DNA of 46,167 nucleotides, taken from positions 1-46,167 of the forward strand of contig CAYGTC010000034.1 in NCBI GenBank assembly GCA_964352735.1, given 5' to 3'. This DNA is from NORP309 sp964352735 (lineage in GTDB: Bacteria; Pseudomonadota; Gammaproteobacteria; Xanthomonadales; Marinicellaceae). Position 1 is the stretch's first letter, and every line of letters begins with the position of its first letter. The notes under the pieces are model-generated. The model had not been told where the DNA came from. It searched no databases and was given only the letters and a program-made list of their open reading frames with translations. A program made the position numbers and the translations under genes. Below are positions 26,537-36,564 of the stretch, one piece after another.

Positions 26537-27715
26537 ATGAGCAAGTTAATTAAGCTCCTAGTACCAATAGTAGTCATCACGGCAAGCATTTTTACTGTAC
26601 AAACGCTTGTTGCTGCAAAGCCAACTCCAGAGAAAAAACCACCAGAAGAGCGATTAGTATCGCTTTATGTGGATGAAGTCAAATCCGAAGAAGTTACTTT
26701 ATCAGTTAAGACTCAAGGGGAAGTCAAACCCAAAACTGAAATTGACATCATTTCCAGGGTTTCTGGTCAAATTGTTTCTATTTCAGATCAGTTTGCAGAA
26801 GGCGCTGAATTTGATGCCAATGCCACACTGGTTAAAATTGATGATACAGACTACGAAATAGCAGTCATCAGTGCTGAGGCCAGAGTATCAACTGCCAAAG
26901 TGAGTCTTGAAAGAGAATTGGCCAATTCAAAAATTAAGAAAGACCAATGGAATCGAAAGAAAACTTCCCAAAAACCCAGTGACTTTGCGCTTAATAAACC
27001 ACAAATAGCTGAAGCACGTGCCAATATCAGAGCGGCAGAAGCAGATTTACGTGCAGCCAGATTGAACATGCAAAGAAGCAATATTTCAGTGCCATTCAAA
27101 GGCAGAGTTCAAACAAAGAACATAGGTATAGGACAATACGTTTCTGAAGGCACCGTCATTGGCAAAGTTTTTTCCACAGATATTGTAGAAGTCAGATTAC
27201 CGCTTACAGACTCACAATTGGCTGAGTTGAATTTACCGCTGGGTTATATGGCCAAAGACGATAATGCTCCGATTGTCACTTTTAATGCCATAGTGGGTAA
27301 CAAAGCCCACAAATGGCAGGGCAGAATCGTCAGAACCAATGCCAGGATTGATGAAATGACCCGATTAATTTATGCCATTGCAGAAGTTAAAGATCCATAT
27401 GGTGCAGGCGCAGATAACAATACACCCATTGCCGTTGGTATGTTTGTTGGTGCTGAAATCGCCAGCCCTAACAGTCAAATGGCATTATCATTGCCCAGAG
27501 ATGCGCTACACAGTAATGACAAAGTTTATGTGGTCAATGATGAAAGTCGTTTAGAGATTCGCACTGTTGACGTTTTATCAACATCCAAAGATACTGTATT
27601 GATTAACAGCGGTATCAATGCTGGTGAAAAAGTTGTCACCTCAACCCTAACCGCACCTTTCGATGGCATGAAAGTCGTTGCGCTTGATAGAACTCAAAAC
27701 ATCTCAGCAAATTAA
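26537..27715 (+). CDS. RND efflux periplasmic adaptor (membrane fusion protein)
   Basis: A 392-residue HlyD/AcrA-type adaptor that links an RND pump to an outer membrane channel. It has an N-terminal signal or anchor segment (LIKLLVPIVVITASIFTVQTLVAA), a lipoyl half-domain (VKPKTEIDIISRVSGQIVSI), a helical hairpin rich in Ala and Arg (about 110-180), the second lipoyl half (ISVPFKGRVQTKNIGIGQYVSEGTVIG) and a beta-barrel plus membrane-proximal domain. It has a good ribosome site (TTGAGGA) and lies 15 bases before the pump gene. Confidence 0.93.
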   Translation: MSKLIKLLVPIVVITASIFTVQTLVAAKPTPEKKPPEERLVSLYVDEVKSEEVTLSVKTQGEVKPKTEIDIISRVSGQIVSISDQFAEGAEFDANATLVKIDDTDYEIAVISAEARVSTAKVSLERELANSKIKKDQWNRKKTSQKPSDFALNKPQIAEARANIRAAEADLRAARLNMQRSNISVPFKGRVQTKNIGIGQYVSEGTVIGKVFSTDIVEVRLPLTDSQLAELNLPLGYMAKDDNAPIVTFNAIVGNKAHKWQGRIVRTNARIDEMTRLIYAIAEVKDPYGAGADNNTPIAVGMFVGAEIASPNSQMALSLPRDALHSNDKVYVVNDESRLEIRTVDVLSTSKDTVLINSGINAGEKVVTSTLTAPFDGMKVVALDRTQNISAN

Positions 27716-27730
27716 TCCCAGGGGAATTTC

Positions 27731-30700
27731 ATGAATAGTTTAATAGATTGGTGGGCACGAAACTCAGTAGCAGCAAACTTACTCATGTTTGGCTTGTTTG
27801 TTGCAGGAATCATAGGTTTTTCTTCTATGGAAAGAGAAATGGAGCCACAAGTCAGGTTTCCAGGTTTACAAATACAAGTGGTCTGGCCCGGTGCTGCTCC
27901 TCAAGAGGTTGAAGAGCAAATTGTTGCACGCATAGAAGAATCTGTACGTGACTTGGATGCCATCGAGTGGGTCAGATCTTCTTCTTCTGAAGGCCGTGGT
28001 GAAGTTTATATCTTGGCTGAACAAAAAGTTGACTTCACCCAATTCATGAATGATATAAAAATCAGAGTTGATTCGATTTCCTCTTTTCCCACAGACATAG
28101 AACCTCCACAAGTACAACAGTGGGATAACCGTAACGAATATATGCGTGTTGCCGTTCACGGAGATCTTGAAGAACGAGAACTCAAAAGGTTAGCTGAAAC
28201 ATTGAGGCGCGAAGCTGCACAATTACCGGCCATTAACATCGTACAATTATTTGGAACAAGACAAGAAGAAATTGCCATTGAAGTGGGTGAAGAATCACTT
28301 CGACGTTATAATTTAACATTTTCAGATGTTGCCAATGCTATTCGCAACAGTTCTTTAAACCAATCAGCTGGCTCAGTTCGTACTGAAGTAGGCACTTATC
28401 AACTAAAAGTCCGCAGTCAAGCCGATACAGAGTCTGACTTCAACAACATCATCATCAGAGAGACCGCAGATGGTGGTGTCATTCGTGTTGGTGATGTGGC
28501 TGAAGTAATTGATGGTTTTGAAGACAACCCCATTCTTGCTACACTCAATGGTGAGCCAGCTGTATTATTACAAGTCATGACCACCGAAACCATGGATATT
28601 GTCAAAGCCTCTGACGGCATGCGTAAATGGATAGCTGAACGTCAAAAAACATTACCTCAAGGCGTTAATTTAACTTTATGGACAGATAATGCTGTAGATT
28701 TTAAAGGGCGTATGAAGACCATAGGTAGCTCAGCAGTATTGGGTTTATTTTTGGTGTTGATCGTTTTGATGTTAACATTAAGGCCTAAAGTCGCCATTTG
28801 GGTAGCGGTGGGCATTGCCACCGCCTATGCTGGCGCGTTTGTTTTACTGCCATCGGTTGGTGTTTCGATTAATATGTTATCCACTTTTGCCTTTTTATTG
28901 GTACTCGGAATTGTTGTTGATGATGCCATTGTGGTGGGTGAAGGCATTCACAGCAAATCCACTGAAATGGGTGGTGGTGTCAAATCAGCCATTGCTGGCG
29001 CACAAATGGTATCAAAACCTGTTATTTTTGGTGTTTTAACAACCATCATGGCCTTTATGCCATGGTTGTTTTTGGGCGGTTCTACCAGTGAATTTACACG
29101 TCACATTACTTGGGTGGTCATTCTTGCGCTGGCTTTTTCATTGGTTGAGTCTTTATTGATTTTACCAGCTCACCTAGCGAACATGAAACCTCGCAAAGCA
29201 TTAGGTGGTTTTAGTCGGTTTCAAAAAAGAATTGCTGACAGTATTGTTAATTTCGCTCACAACCATTATCGAAGAATTGGACAGTGGGCACTGAACTATC
29301 GTTATTTTACTGCCAGTATATTTATTGGAATTTTGATCATTGGGTTTGGTTTATTTGGCAGCAGTTGGGTCAAAAAAAGTTTTATGCCAGAAATTGAGTC
29401 AGATGAGATAATGGTCAATGTGATTCTACCTGAAGGCGCACCTTACAGTCGCGCCCTAGAAATTCTTGCACAATTACAAAGAGCTGAACAAGAACTTGTT
29501 GATGAAGTCAATGAGCGTACAGAAGGACAAGGTCAATTGATAGAAAACTGGTATACTCGCTCGAGAAGAGACAGCGTGTTAGCCATCGTTAAATTGGCAC
29601 CACCTGAAGTCCGTGACATGACAGCAAAAGAAGCCTCAATACGTTTAAGGGAATTGATGGGCGATGTACCTGATGCCAAGGAAGTCACTGTACAATTCAC
29701 CCAAGGTAATAATGACCCTGGCTTAGAGTTATCAATCAGACATCCTGATTTGGATGTTTTGAGGGTCGCTACTGAAGACTTAGAGAATCAATTGCGCACT
29801 TATGAAACACTGTATGACGTCAGAAATAATTTGGAAGGCGCTTCACAAGAAATCAGATTAACCCTAAAACCAGGCGTCACCAAACTGGGTTTAACATTGG
29901 CAGAAATCAACAACCAGGTTCGCCAAGCCTATTTCGGTGAAGAAGTACAAAGGGTGCCTCGCAATGGACAAGATGTCAGAGTAAAGGTTCGTTACCCAAA
30001 AGAGTCACGCTACTCCATTGAGAGCTTGAAAAATTTCCATGTACAAACATCCAATGGCCAAAAATTACCCTTATTATCAGTGGCAGATCTAGAGTATGCG
30101 CCGGGCATTAAGAGCATTCAACGCTGGAATGGCAACCGCGCTGCTCGCATCAGTGCTGACCTAAAAGAAGATGTTCGAGAAGACATCATGACAGACTTGA
30201 ATGACAATTTCTTTCCTGAATGGGAAAAACGTTACCCAGGCATCATCCGTGGAGAAGTCGGACAAGCTGAAGGCGAACAACGCTTCATTAAAGAGGTGAT
30301 GGGCTTATATATGATTGCTTTCTTTGCCATGTATGCATTACTGGCGGTAGCGTTCAAGAGTTATTCAAAACCGATTTTAATCCTAATTGCCATGCCTTAT
30401 GCCTATATTGGCGCCATATTTGGTCATATTGCACTGGATACCACCATGGCAATCTTCAGTTACTTTGGAATCGCTGCAGCAGCTGGAGTGGTGGTGAACG
30501 ATAACTTGGTATTGATGGATTATTGCAATAAGTTGATGGAAAAAGGCATGTCAGCCAAAGAAGCGATTGTAGAAGCTGGAGTTGCCAGATTCAGACCCAT
30601 CTTGTTAACATCCGTAACAACCATTGTTGGATTAACACCCATGATTTTGGAACGATCCATTCAAGCAGCGTTTTTGAAACCGATCGTTATCTCATTGGCC

Positions 30701-30853
30701 TTTGGGGTATTCATGGCTTTCTTTGTTACTTTATTGTTTGTGCCTTCATTATTTGGAATTGGCATAGACATCAAAAATGCTTTTAAACGGGTATTTATGC
30801 GCAAAAGATACTTAGAGGAAAAAGGCGAACGAACACCAACAATTGTTGGTTAA
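27731..30853 (+). CDS. RND efflux transporter permease (HAE1-like)
   Basis: A 1040-residue inner-membrane proton-driven pump with the twofold RND plan: helix 1, a large periplasmic loop, helices 2-7, a second loop and helices 8-12. Transmembrane helix 4 keeps the proton-relay aspartates in LGIVVDDAIVVGEG. In helix 10, AAGVVVNDNLVLMDYCN has Asn where AcrB has Lys940, a variation seen in a separate branch of these pumps. The substrate is not predictable. No outer membrane factor gene is adjacent, so the pair probably uses a TolC-like channel encoded elsewhere. A clear terminator follows. Confidence 0.94.
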   Translation: MNSLIDWWARNSVAANLLMFGLFVAGIIGFSSMEREMEPQVRFPGLQIQVVWPGAAPQEVEEQIVARIEESVRDLDAIEWVRSSSSEGRGEVYILAEQKVDFTQFMNDIKIRVDSISSFPTDIEPPQVQQWDNRNEYMRVAVHGDLEERELKRLAETLRREAAQLPAINIVQLFGTRQEEIAIEVGEESLRRYNLTFSDVANAIRNSSLNQSAGSVRTEVGTYQLKVRSQADTESDFNNIIIRETADGGVIRVGDVAEVIDGFEDNPILATLNGEPAVLLQVMTTETMDIVKASDGMRKWIAERQKTLPQGVNLTLWTDNAVDFKGRMKTIGSSAVLGLFLVLIVLMLTLRPKVAIWVAVGIATAYAGAFVLLPSVGVSINMLSTFAFLLVLGIVVDDAIVVGEGIHSKSTEMGGGVKSAIAGAQMVSKPVIFGVLTTIMAFMPWLFLGGSTSEFTRHITWVVILALAFSLVESLLILPAHLANMKPRKALGGFSRFQKRIADSIVNFAHNHYRRIGQWALNYRYFTASIFIGILIIGFGLFGSSWVKKSFMPEIESDEIMVNVILPEGAPYSRALEILAQLQRAEQELVDEVNERTEGQGQLIENWYTRSRRDSVLAIVKLAPPEVRDMTAKEASIRLRELMGDVPDAKEVTVQFTQGNNDPGLELSIRHPDLDVLRVATEDLENQLRTYETLYDVRNNLEGASQEIRLTLKPGVTKLGLTLAEINNQVRQAYFGEEVQRVPRNGQDVRVKVRYPKESRYSIESLKNFHVQTSNGQKLPLLSVADLEYAPGIKSIQRWNGNRAARISADLKEDVREDIMTDLNDNFFPEWEKRYPGIIRGEVGQAEGEQRFIKEVMGLYMIAFFAMYALLAVAFKSYSKPILILIAMPYAYIGAIFGHIALDTTMAIFSYFGIAAAAGVVVNDNLVLMDYCNKLMEKGMSAKEAIVEAGVARFRPILLTSVTTIVGLTPMILERSIQAAFLKPIVISLAFGVFMAFFVTLLFVPSLFGIGIDIKNAFKRVFMRKRYLEEKGERTPTIVG

Positions 30854-30887
30854 AGCCAAGAACCAACATTATTAACCGGCTCTCTCC

Positions 30888-30928
30888 ACCGACCCAACAC
30901 ATGGAACGTGTACGGGTCGGTATTTTTT
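30888..30928 (+). terminator. Rho-independent terminator after the RND genes
   Basis: ACCGACCC and GGGTCGGT form a perfect 8-bp stem, with extra ACAC/GTGT pairing in the loop, followed by ATTTTTT. It lies 35 bases after the permease stop and faces the convergent VOC gene. Confidence 0.9.
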
Positions 30929-30963
30929 ATTTAGGCTTTTTCTTTAGATGATCATTCAGATAA

Positions 30964-31389
30964 TCACTTTTTAAACAATTCTGTATCCATGTTTTTAAAA
31001 GCTTTAAATTCTAATGCATTGCCACAAGGATCGTATAAAAACATGGTAGCCTGCTCACCTGTCTGGCCTTCGAAACGCACGTAAGGTTCAATAACAAACT
31101 CGACATCAGCACTGATTAATTTAGCCTTTAAATCATGCCATTGTGACATGTGTAAAACCACACCAAAATGAGGCACAGGCACATGTTGACCATCAACAGG
31201 ATTATGATCAGCACTTTTCTCCGATTGATCGCTGAGGTGACACACCAATTGATGACCAAAGAAATTGTAATCTATCCAACAATCGCTGCTTCGGCCCTGC
31301 TCGCAACCCAGCACATCACCATAAAAGGCATTGGCCTTTTGCAAATCATCAACAGGAATGGCCAAATGAAAAGGCGTTAAATCCGTCAC
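30964..31389 (-). CDS. VOC family (glyoxalase/dioxygenase-fold) protein
   Basis: A 141-residue vicinal-oxygen-chelate protein with two beta-alpha-beta modules: FHLAIPVDDLQKANAFYGDVLGCEQG, then VPHFGVVL and FLYDPCGNALEFKAF. Putative metal ligands are His8, the His of PHFGV and Glu of ALEFK. It overlaps the fghA stop by 4 bases and is the last gene of a frmA-fghA-VOC operon. That suggests work on a glutathione or aldehyde adduct related to formaldehyde detoxification; the reaction is not known. Confidence 0.85.
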   Translation of the reverse strand: MTDLTPFHLAIPVDDLQKANAFYGDVLGCEQGRSSDCWIDYNFFGHQLVCHLSDQSEKSADHNPVDGQHVPVPHFGVVLHMSQWHDLKAKLISADVEFVIEPYVRFEGQTGEQATMFLYDPCGNALEFKAFKNMDTELFKK

Positions 31390-32219
31390 GACAAATGCTC
31401 CATATGATAACGCATATGTTCATCAATGTATGATGCAATAAAATAATAACTGTGATCATAACCGTCATGGATTCTTAAATCCAAAGGGTGGTCATTGGCT
31501 TGACAAGCTTCTTTCAACAATTCTGGTTTCAATTGATTGTCCAAGAACTCATCATCGCTACCAAAATCCACCAACAAGGGTAACTTGTGCTGAGCTTTTT
31601 TTATTAACGCACAACTGTCGTAAGAATCCCATGAACGTTGATCATTACCCAAGTAGCCAGTAAAAGCTTTTTGCCCCCATGGGCATTGCGTTGGGGCGAC
31701 AATCGGTGAAAAAGCACTGACACTTTGATAACTCTTTGGGTTTTTTAATGCAATCATCAAAGCTCCATGTCCTCCCATCGAATGGCCACATATACTTTTT
31801 CGATCATTGACATTGAAATGCGTTTCTATCAATTCTGGCAATTCTTTGGTCACGTAATCATACATATTATAATGATGTTGCCAAGCTTGTTCAGTAGCAT
31901 TTAAATAAAACCCCGCCCCTGAGCCGAAATCATAACCATCATTTTCACCTTCAATGCCTAAATTTCTTGGACTGGTATCCATAGTGACCAACACCAATCC
32001 CAGCTCAGCTGCTAATTTTTGTGCTCCAGCTTTGATCATGAAGTTCTCTTCTGTACATGTCAAGCCCGATAGCCAATACAATACAGGCAGTTGACGCTGT
32101 TCAATTTGGTCAGGTAAAAATACTGCAAAACTCATGGGCGCGTTGTTCACAGTGGATTGATGTTGATAGTAAGCTGTTGTTCCAGCAAAATGTTTATAAC
32201 TGTTTTTTAATGCTAACAT
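31386..32219 (-). CDS. fghA: S-formylglutathione hydrolase
   Basis: Serine hydrolase that releases formate and glutathione from S-formylglutathione, the second step of glutathione-dependent formaldehyde oxidation. Start chosen at ATG 32219 (277 residues, the usual length) instead of the in-frame TTG at 32231. The esterase D triad is visible: Ser in CGHSMGGHGAL, Asp in DFGSDDEFLD and His in DGYDHSYY. The oxyanion region is YWLSGLTCTEENFMIKAG. It begins 4 bases after the frmA stop. Confidence 0.95.
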   Translation of the reverse strand: MLALKNSYKHFAGTTAYYQHQSTVNNAPMSFAVFLPDQIEQRQLPVLYWLSGLTCTEENFMIKAGAQKLAAELGLVLVTMDTSPRNLGIEGENDGYDFGSGAGFYLNATEQAWQHHYNMYDYVTKELPELIETHFNVNDRKSICGHSMGGHGALMIALKNPKSYQSVSAFSPIVAPTQCPWGQKAFTGYLGNDQRSWDSYDSCALIKKAQHKLPLLVDFGSDDEFLDNQLKPELLKEACQANDHPLDLRIHDGYDHSYYFIASYIDEHMRYHMEHLS

Positions 32220-32223
32220 AATC

Positions 32224-33336
32224 TTAATCAAAGGTTATTACACTGCGGATACCATCACCTTTGTGCATCAAATCAAAAGCTTTATTGATGTCCTCAAGTC
32301 CCATGTTATGGCTGACAAATTCATCGACTTTCAACTTACCTGCCAAATAATTATCAACATAGCCAGGTAATTCAGTGCGGCCTCTGACCCCTCCAAATGC
32401 TGAACCACGCCATACCCGACCTGTTACCAACTGAAATGGCCTGGTGGTAATTTCCTGACCAGCACCAGCCACACCAATGATCACAGATTCACCCCAGCCT
32501 TTATGACAGCACTCAAGGGCAGATCTCATCAAATCAACGTTACCGACACATTCAAAAGAGTAATCAAGTCCGCCATCTGTCAAATCGACCAAAACTTCTT
32601 GAATCGGTTGATCATAATCTTTTGGATTAACAAACTCCGTAGCCCCCATTTGTTTGGCAAAAGCAAATTTATCAGGGTTGATGTCCACACCTATTATCCT
32701 CTTTGCGCCTGCCATCACAGCGCCTTGAATCACACCCAATCCGATGCCACCAAGACCAAATACCGCAACTGAGGAACCAGCCTCAACTTTCGCCGTATTC
32801 AAAACAGCCCCAACACCAGTAGTAATGCCACAACCCAACAAGCACACTTTGTCTAATGGTGCAGCTTTATTGATCTTCGCCAAAGCAATTTCTGGTACCA
32901 CAGCATATTCTGCAAAAGTGGATGTTCCCATATAATGATAAATGGTTTTTCCATTGTGTGATAAGCGACTACTGCCATCGGGCATCAATCCTTGACCTTG
33001 AGTGGCTCTGATGGCCTGACACAGATTGGTTTTACCTGATAAACAGTAACTGCATTTTCTGCATTCTGGTGTATAAAGCGGAATCACGTGATCATCCACT
33101 TGCACACTGGTGACACCCTCACCAAGTTCGACCACTACAGCCCCTCCTTCATGGCCCAGAACCGAAGGGAAAATACCCTCTGGATCAGCTCCAGACAGTG
33201 TATAAGCATCGGTATGACACACTCCTGTTGCAATCATTTTGACCAAAACCTCCCCTTTTTGAGGTCCATGGATGTCGATATGCTCAATAGATAATGGTTT
33301 GCCTGCTTCCCAGGCTACGGCTGCTTTAATTTTCAT
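32224..33336 (-). CDS. frmA: S-(hydroxymethyl)glutathione dehydrogenase / class III alcohol dehydrogenase
   Basis: Zinc- and NAD-dependent enzyme oxidising the formaldehyde-glutathione adduct to S-formylglutathione. It has 370 residues, as usual. The catalytic zinc Cys lies in ATGVCHTDAYTLSG, with GHEGGAVV beside it. The structural zinc site is CRKCSYCLSGKTNLC, and the nucleotide-binding loop is VFGLGGIGLGVIQGA. It is the first gene of the minus-strand frmA-fghA-VOC operon. No FrmR-type repressor gene is adjacent. Confidence 0.97.
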   Translation of the reverse strand: MKIKAAVAWEAGKPLSIEHIDIHGPQKGEVLVKMIATGVCHTDAYTLSGADPEGIFPSVLGHEGGAVVVELGEGVTSVQVDDHVIPLYTPECRKCSYCLSGKTNLCQAIRATQGQGLMPDGSSRLSHNGKTIYHYMGTSTFAEYAVVPEIALAKINKAAPLDKVCLLGCGITTGVGAVLNTAKVEAGSSVAVFGLGGIGLGVIQGAVMAGAKRIIGVDINPDKFAFAKQMGATEFVNPKDYDQPIQEVLVDLTDGGLDYSFECVGNVDLMRSALECCHKGWGESVIIGVAGAGQEITTRPFQLVTGRVWRGSAFGGVRGRTELPGYVDNYLAGKLKVDEFVSHNMGLEDINKAFDLMHKGDGIRSVITFD

Positions 33337-33525
33337 GGTATTTATATTTTGCTTAAAGAAGTGATGATTTTAACATTTAATATTTTCAGATGTGTGCATA
33401 AATGATGACAAATTTCACTTAACCAATTCTGAACTTGATTGATGAATAATACACTCAACATTTAAGTTTCATCGGCGCCAGTAGAGGTGTTTTCACATAT
33501 TTTTGCCGGTTAAAGCTTATACTAT

Positions 33526-33556
33526 TTGACAAGACAATTACGGTTAATATGTATAA
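33526..33556 (+). promoter_or_regulatory. Predicted promoter of ccmEFGHI
   Basis: A perfect TTGACA (33526-33531) is followed after 16 bases by TATGTATAA, about 70 bases before ccmE. Confidence 0.45.
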
Positions 33557-33622
33557 ACCGAAAAATACAAGATATAATAGCTGTCTTTGCAATTTTAATT
33601 ATCTGTACCACAGAGATCAATA

Positions 33623-34066
33623 ATGACACCAACCCGAAAAAAACGATTAATGGCTGTGATCCTTATCCTATTGGGAGTCAGCACAGCGGCAGCACTGATA
33701 TTAACCGCCTTCGAAGAGAACATTCTGTTTTATAAATCTCCAACAGAAATCGCACAGGGAGATTATCCAAAAGCACGAAACTTCAGGGTTGGCGGCATGG
33801 TCAAACCAGGCAGCATCATAAAGTCTCAAACATCATTGGATGTTGAGTTTGTAGTGACGGACTATGCCAAAGACATCACAGTTAAATACACAGGCTTGTT
33901 GCCGGATTTATTTCGCGATGATCAAGGTATGATCGCCATCGGTCAATTAGACACGAATGGCATTTTCCAAGCAGAAGAAATCTTGGCCAAACACGATGAA
34001 AGCTACATGCCTCCAGAGGTTGCTGCTTCACTTAAAAACAAGAAGCCTACCAAAGGATACCAATAA
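33623..34066 (+). CDS. ccmE: Cytochrome c maturation haem chaperone CcmE
   Basis: A 147-residue membrane-anchored periplasmic haem chaperone. One N-terminal helix (about 9-28) precedes the OB-fold. The haem-attaching histidine and nearby tyrosine are in AEEILAKHDESYMPPEV near residue 127. VGGMVKPGSI and DYAKDITVKYTGLLPDLFRDDQGMIA are family signatures. It opens the ccmEFGHI run, 2 bases before ccmF. The usual ccmABCD genes do not precede it. Confidence 0.96.
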   Translation: MTPTRKKRLMAVILILLGVSTAAALILTAFEENILFYKSPTEIAQGDYPKARNFRVGGMVKPGSIIKSQTSLDVEFVVTDYAKDITVKYTGLLPDLFRDDQGMIAIGQLDTNGIFQAEEILAKHDESYMPPEVAASLKNKKPTKGYQ

Positions 34067-34068
34067 AC

Positions 34069-36012
34069 ATGTTAGCAGAAATCGGACAATTCACCCTGGC
34101 CATAGGGATGATGACATCGCTGCTGTTAGCAGTATTACCCTTGTATGGCTACTTTACTGGCCACCGAAACACCATGCAAGCGGCTCGCCCACTGGCATAT
34201 TTACAACTCATTTTTATCCTGACATCATTTCTGATTTTAGTCGCATTATTTGTTTTACAAGACTTTTCTGTGACTTATGTCTGGCAAAACTCAAACAGTA
34301 TTTTACCCATCAGATACCGTATTTCAGCGACTTGGGGCGCCCATGAAGGTTCCATGTTATTGTGGTTGACCATTCAAGCACTCTGGACCGCTATGGTTGC
34401 CAGGTTTTCTCAGTCACTTTCGCAACAACAAATTGCCCGTGTTTTGGCAATTTTAGGCATTATTTCATTGGGTTTTACCGCTTTCGTATTCTTTATGTCA
34501 AATCCATTTTTGCGCACCATACCGATGCCATTGGATGGCAATGACCTGAATCCACTGCTACAAGACATCGGCTTAATCATCCACCCACCCATTCTTTACA
34601 TGGGTTATGTCGGTTTATCTGTTCCCTTTGCCATTTCAGTCGCAGCTTTATTGGGCGGGCGTATCAATGAAAACTGGATACGATGGTCTCGTCCCTGGAG
34701 CAATGCGGCATGGGGTTTTTTAACCTTAGGCATTGTACTTGGCAGTTGGTGGGCATATTATGAATTGGGCTGGGGCGGCTGGTGGTTTTGGGACCCGGTT
34801 GAAAATGCTTCTTTTTTACCCTGGTTGGCAGCAGTGGCCTTAATACATGTGCAGGCCGTCAGTGAAAGACGCAATGCATTTAGAGGCTGGACTGTATTAT
34901 TGGCAATTATTGCTTTCAGTTTGAGTGTCTTGGGAACATTTTTAGTCCGCTCCGGCATTCTGACTTCTGTTCATGCATTCGCCAGCGATCCATCTCGGGG
35001 CGTATTTGTATTATCATTATTGGCCATCTATGCTGGCGGTGCCTTATTCATCTACGCTTTGCGAGCACATAAACTTAAATCCAAAGGTGGTTTTGAACTG
35101 AGTTCAAGAGAAACATTGTTATTGGCCAATTCGATCATTTTTATTGCCATGACATTTATGGTATTACTGGGCACCTTGTACCCATTACTTTTTGAAGCCC
35201 TTAACCACGGCGAAAAAATTTCAATTGGACCTCCCTACTTTGGTTTGATGTTTTTTATCATGATGATACCGGCAGTGGTTTTGTTGCCATTTGGTGTAAT
35301 GATGAAATGGCGAAAAGATCAATTTTCCAAAGCCATCAAATTGTTGATGCCTGCCTTAATCATCGCCATCGTATTGACCGCAGTATCATGGTGGTTTTTT
35401 GATGGACTCAATGGCAAAGCCACAGCTGGCGTTTTTGGCGCTTTCTGGGTATTGTGCTCCATGATCATCTCCATCAAACAACACCCTCGATTGACACGCG
35501 GTTTATGGGGCATGCAATTGGCTCACTTTGGCGTGGCCATTTATTTATTTGGTGTTTCCATGACTGAGCATACCGATTTTGAAATTGATGCATTAATGCA
35601 CCCAAATGAAGTAAAACAAGTCAAAAACTACCAAGTCGAATTCAAAGGCGTACAACAAAAAACCATAGAAAACTACAACGCTTATGTTGGTCACTTTATT
35701 GTCACTAAAAACAACCAGATGGTTGCTGAAATGACACCACAAAAACGTTTATATGCCAGAGGCGGCAACCCCATGACCGAAGCAGCCATTGATCCCGGTT
35801 TCACTCGTGACTTATATATATCATTGGGCGAACAAATCAATAACCAAGGGGGTTGGGCTGTCAGGGTATACATCAAACCATTCATCAGATGGATGTGGGG
35901 CGGTGGTATATTAATGATGTTGGGCGGATTTTTAGCGGCCACTGACAGACGCTTTATTCGACACGCCAAAAGATTAAAACAACAAAGAGTAGAAGCCAAT
36001 TTAGCACAATGA
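34069..36012 (+). CDS. ccmF: Cytochrome c haem lyase subunit CcmF
   Basis: A 647-residue polytopic membrane protein that takes haem from holo-CcmE and attaches it to apocytochrome c. The tryptophan-rich WWD domain (YYELGWGGWWFWDPVENASFLPWL) and the preceding SATWGAHEGSMLLWL are plain, as are the haem-ligand region around HPPILYMGYVG and a final helix. It overlaps ccmG by an ATGA junction. Confidence 0.97.
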   Translation: MLAEIGQFTLAIGMMTSLLLAVLPLYGYFTGHRNTMQAARPLAYLQLIFILTSFLILVALFVLQDFSVTYVWQNSNSILPIRYRISATWGAHEGSMLLWLTIQALWTAMVARFSQSLSQQQIARVLAILGIISLGFTAFVFFMSNPFLRTIPMPLDGNDLNPLLQDIGLIIHPPILYMGYVGLSVPFAISVAALLGGRINENWIRWSRPWSNAAWGFLTLGIVLGSWWAYYELGWGGWWFWDPVENASFLPWLAAVALIHVQAVSERRNAFRGWTVLLAIIAFSLSVLGTFLVRSGILTSVHAFASDPSRGVFVLSLLAIYAGGALFIYALRAHKLKSKGGFELSSRETLLLANSIIFIAMTFMVLLGTLYPLLFEALNHGEKISIGPPYFGLMFFIMMIPAVVLLPFGVMMKWRKDQFSKAIKLLMPALIIAIVLTAVSWWFFDGLNGKATAGVFGAFWVLCSMIISIKQHPRLTRGLWGMQLAHFGVAIYLFGVSMTEHTDFEIDALMHPNEVKQVKNYQVEFKGVQQKTIENYNAYVGHFIVTKNNQMVAEMTPQKRLYARGGNPMTEAAIDPGFTRDLYISLGEQINNQGGWAVRVYIKPFIRWMWGGGILMMLGGFLAATDRRFIRHAKRLKQQRVEANLAQ

Positions 36013-36551
36013 ACCATAAAAAGTCACAAATTATTAAAGCATTGATACCACTGCTGATTTTTTTAGCACTGGTTATATTGTTATTCAGTGGATTAGGCAA
36101 AAATACCAGAATACTGCCCTCAGTTAAAATTGATAAACCCGCCCCTGCATTCAGTGTCCCTTCATTGATGACAGGCCAAACCATCACCAATGAAACATTG
36201 AAAGGACAAATGTATTTATTGAATGTATGGGCCAGCTGGTGCCCAAGTTGCCGTGTAGAACATCCAATGATCACTGAGTTTGCCAGACAAAACATCATTC
36301 CGGTTTATGGCTTAAACTATAAAGACGAGATGCCCGCAGCCAAAGCATGGCTCAATCAATTTGGCAACCCCTATAAAGATATTCTGATCGATGAACAAGG
36401 CCTTGTAGGTATTGATTTTGGTGTTTACGGCGCACCAGAAACATTTTTAATCGATGCACAAGGCATCATTCGACATAAAATCATCGGTGAGCTGACCCCC
36501 ATTAACATACAGAATGAACTCATGCCATTGATAACAAAGTATAAAATGTGA
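36009..36551 (+). CDS. ccmG: Thiol:disulfide interchange protein CcmG/DsbE
   Basis: A 180-residue membrane-tethered thioredoxin-like reductant for apocytochrome c or CcmH thiols. It has an N-terminal helix (about 10-28), the WASWCPSCRVEHP active site and the GVYGAPETFLID cis-Pro segment typical of DsbE. It lies between ccmF (4-base overlap) and ccmH (13-base gap). Confidence 0.95.
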   Translation: MNHKKSQIIKALIPLLIFLALVILLFSGLGKNTRILPSVKIDKPAPAFSVPSLMTGQTITNETLKGQMYLLNVWASWCPSCRVEHPMITEFARQNIIPVYGLNYKDEMPAAKAWLNQFGNPYKDILIDEQGLVGIDFGVYGAPETFLIDAQGIIRHKIIGELTPINIQNELMPLITKYKM

Positions 36552-36564
36552 GTTATAAAATACG

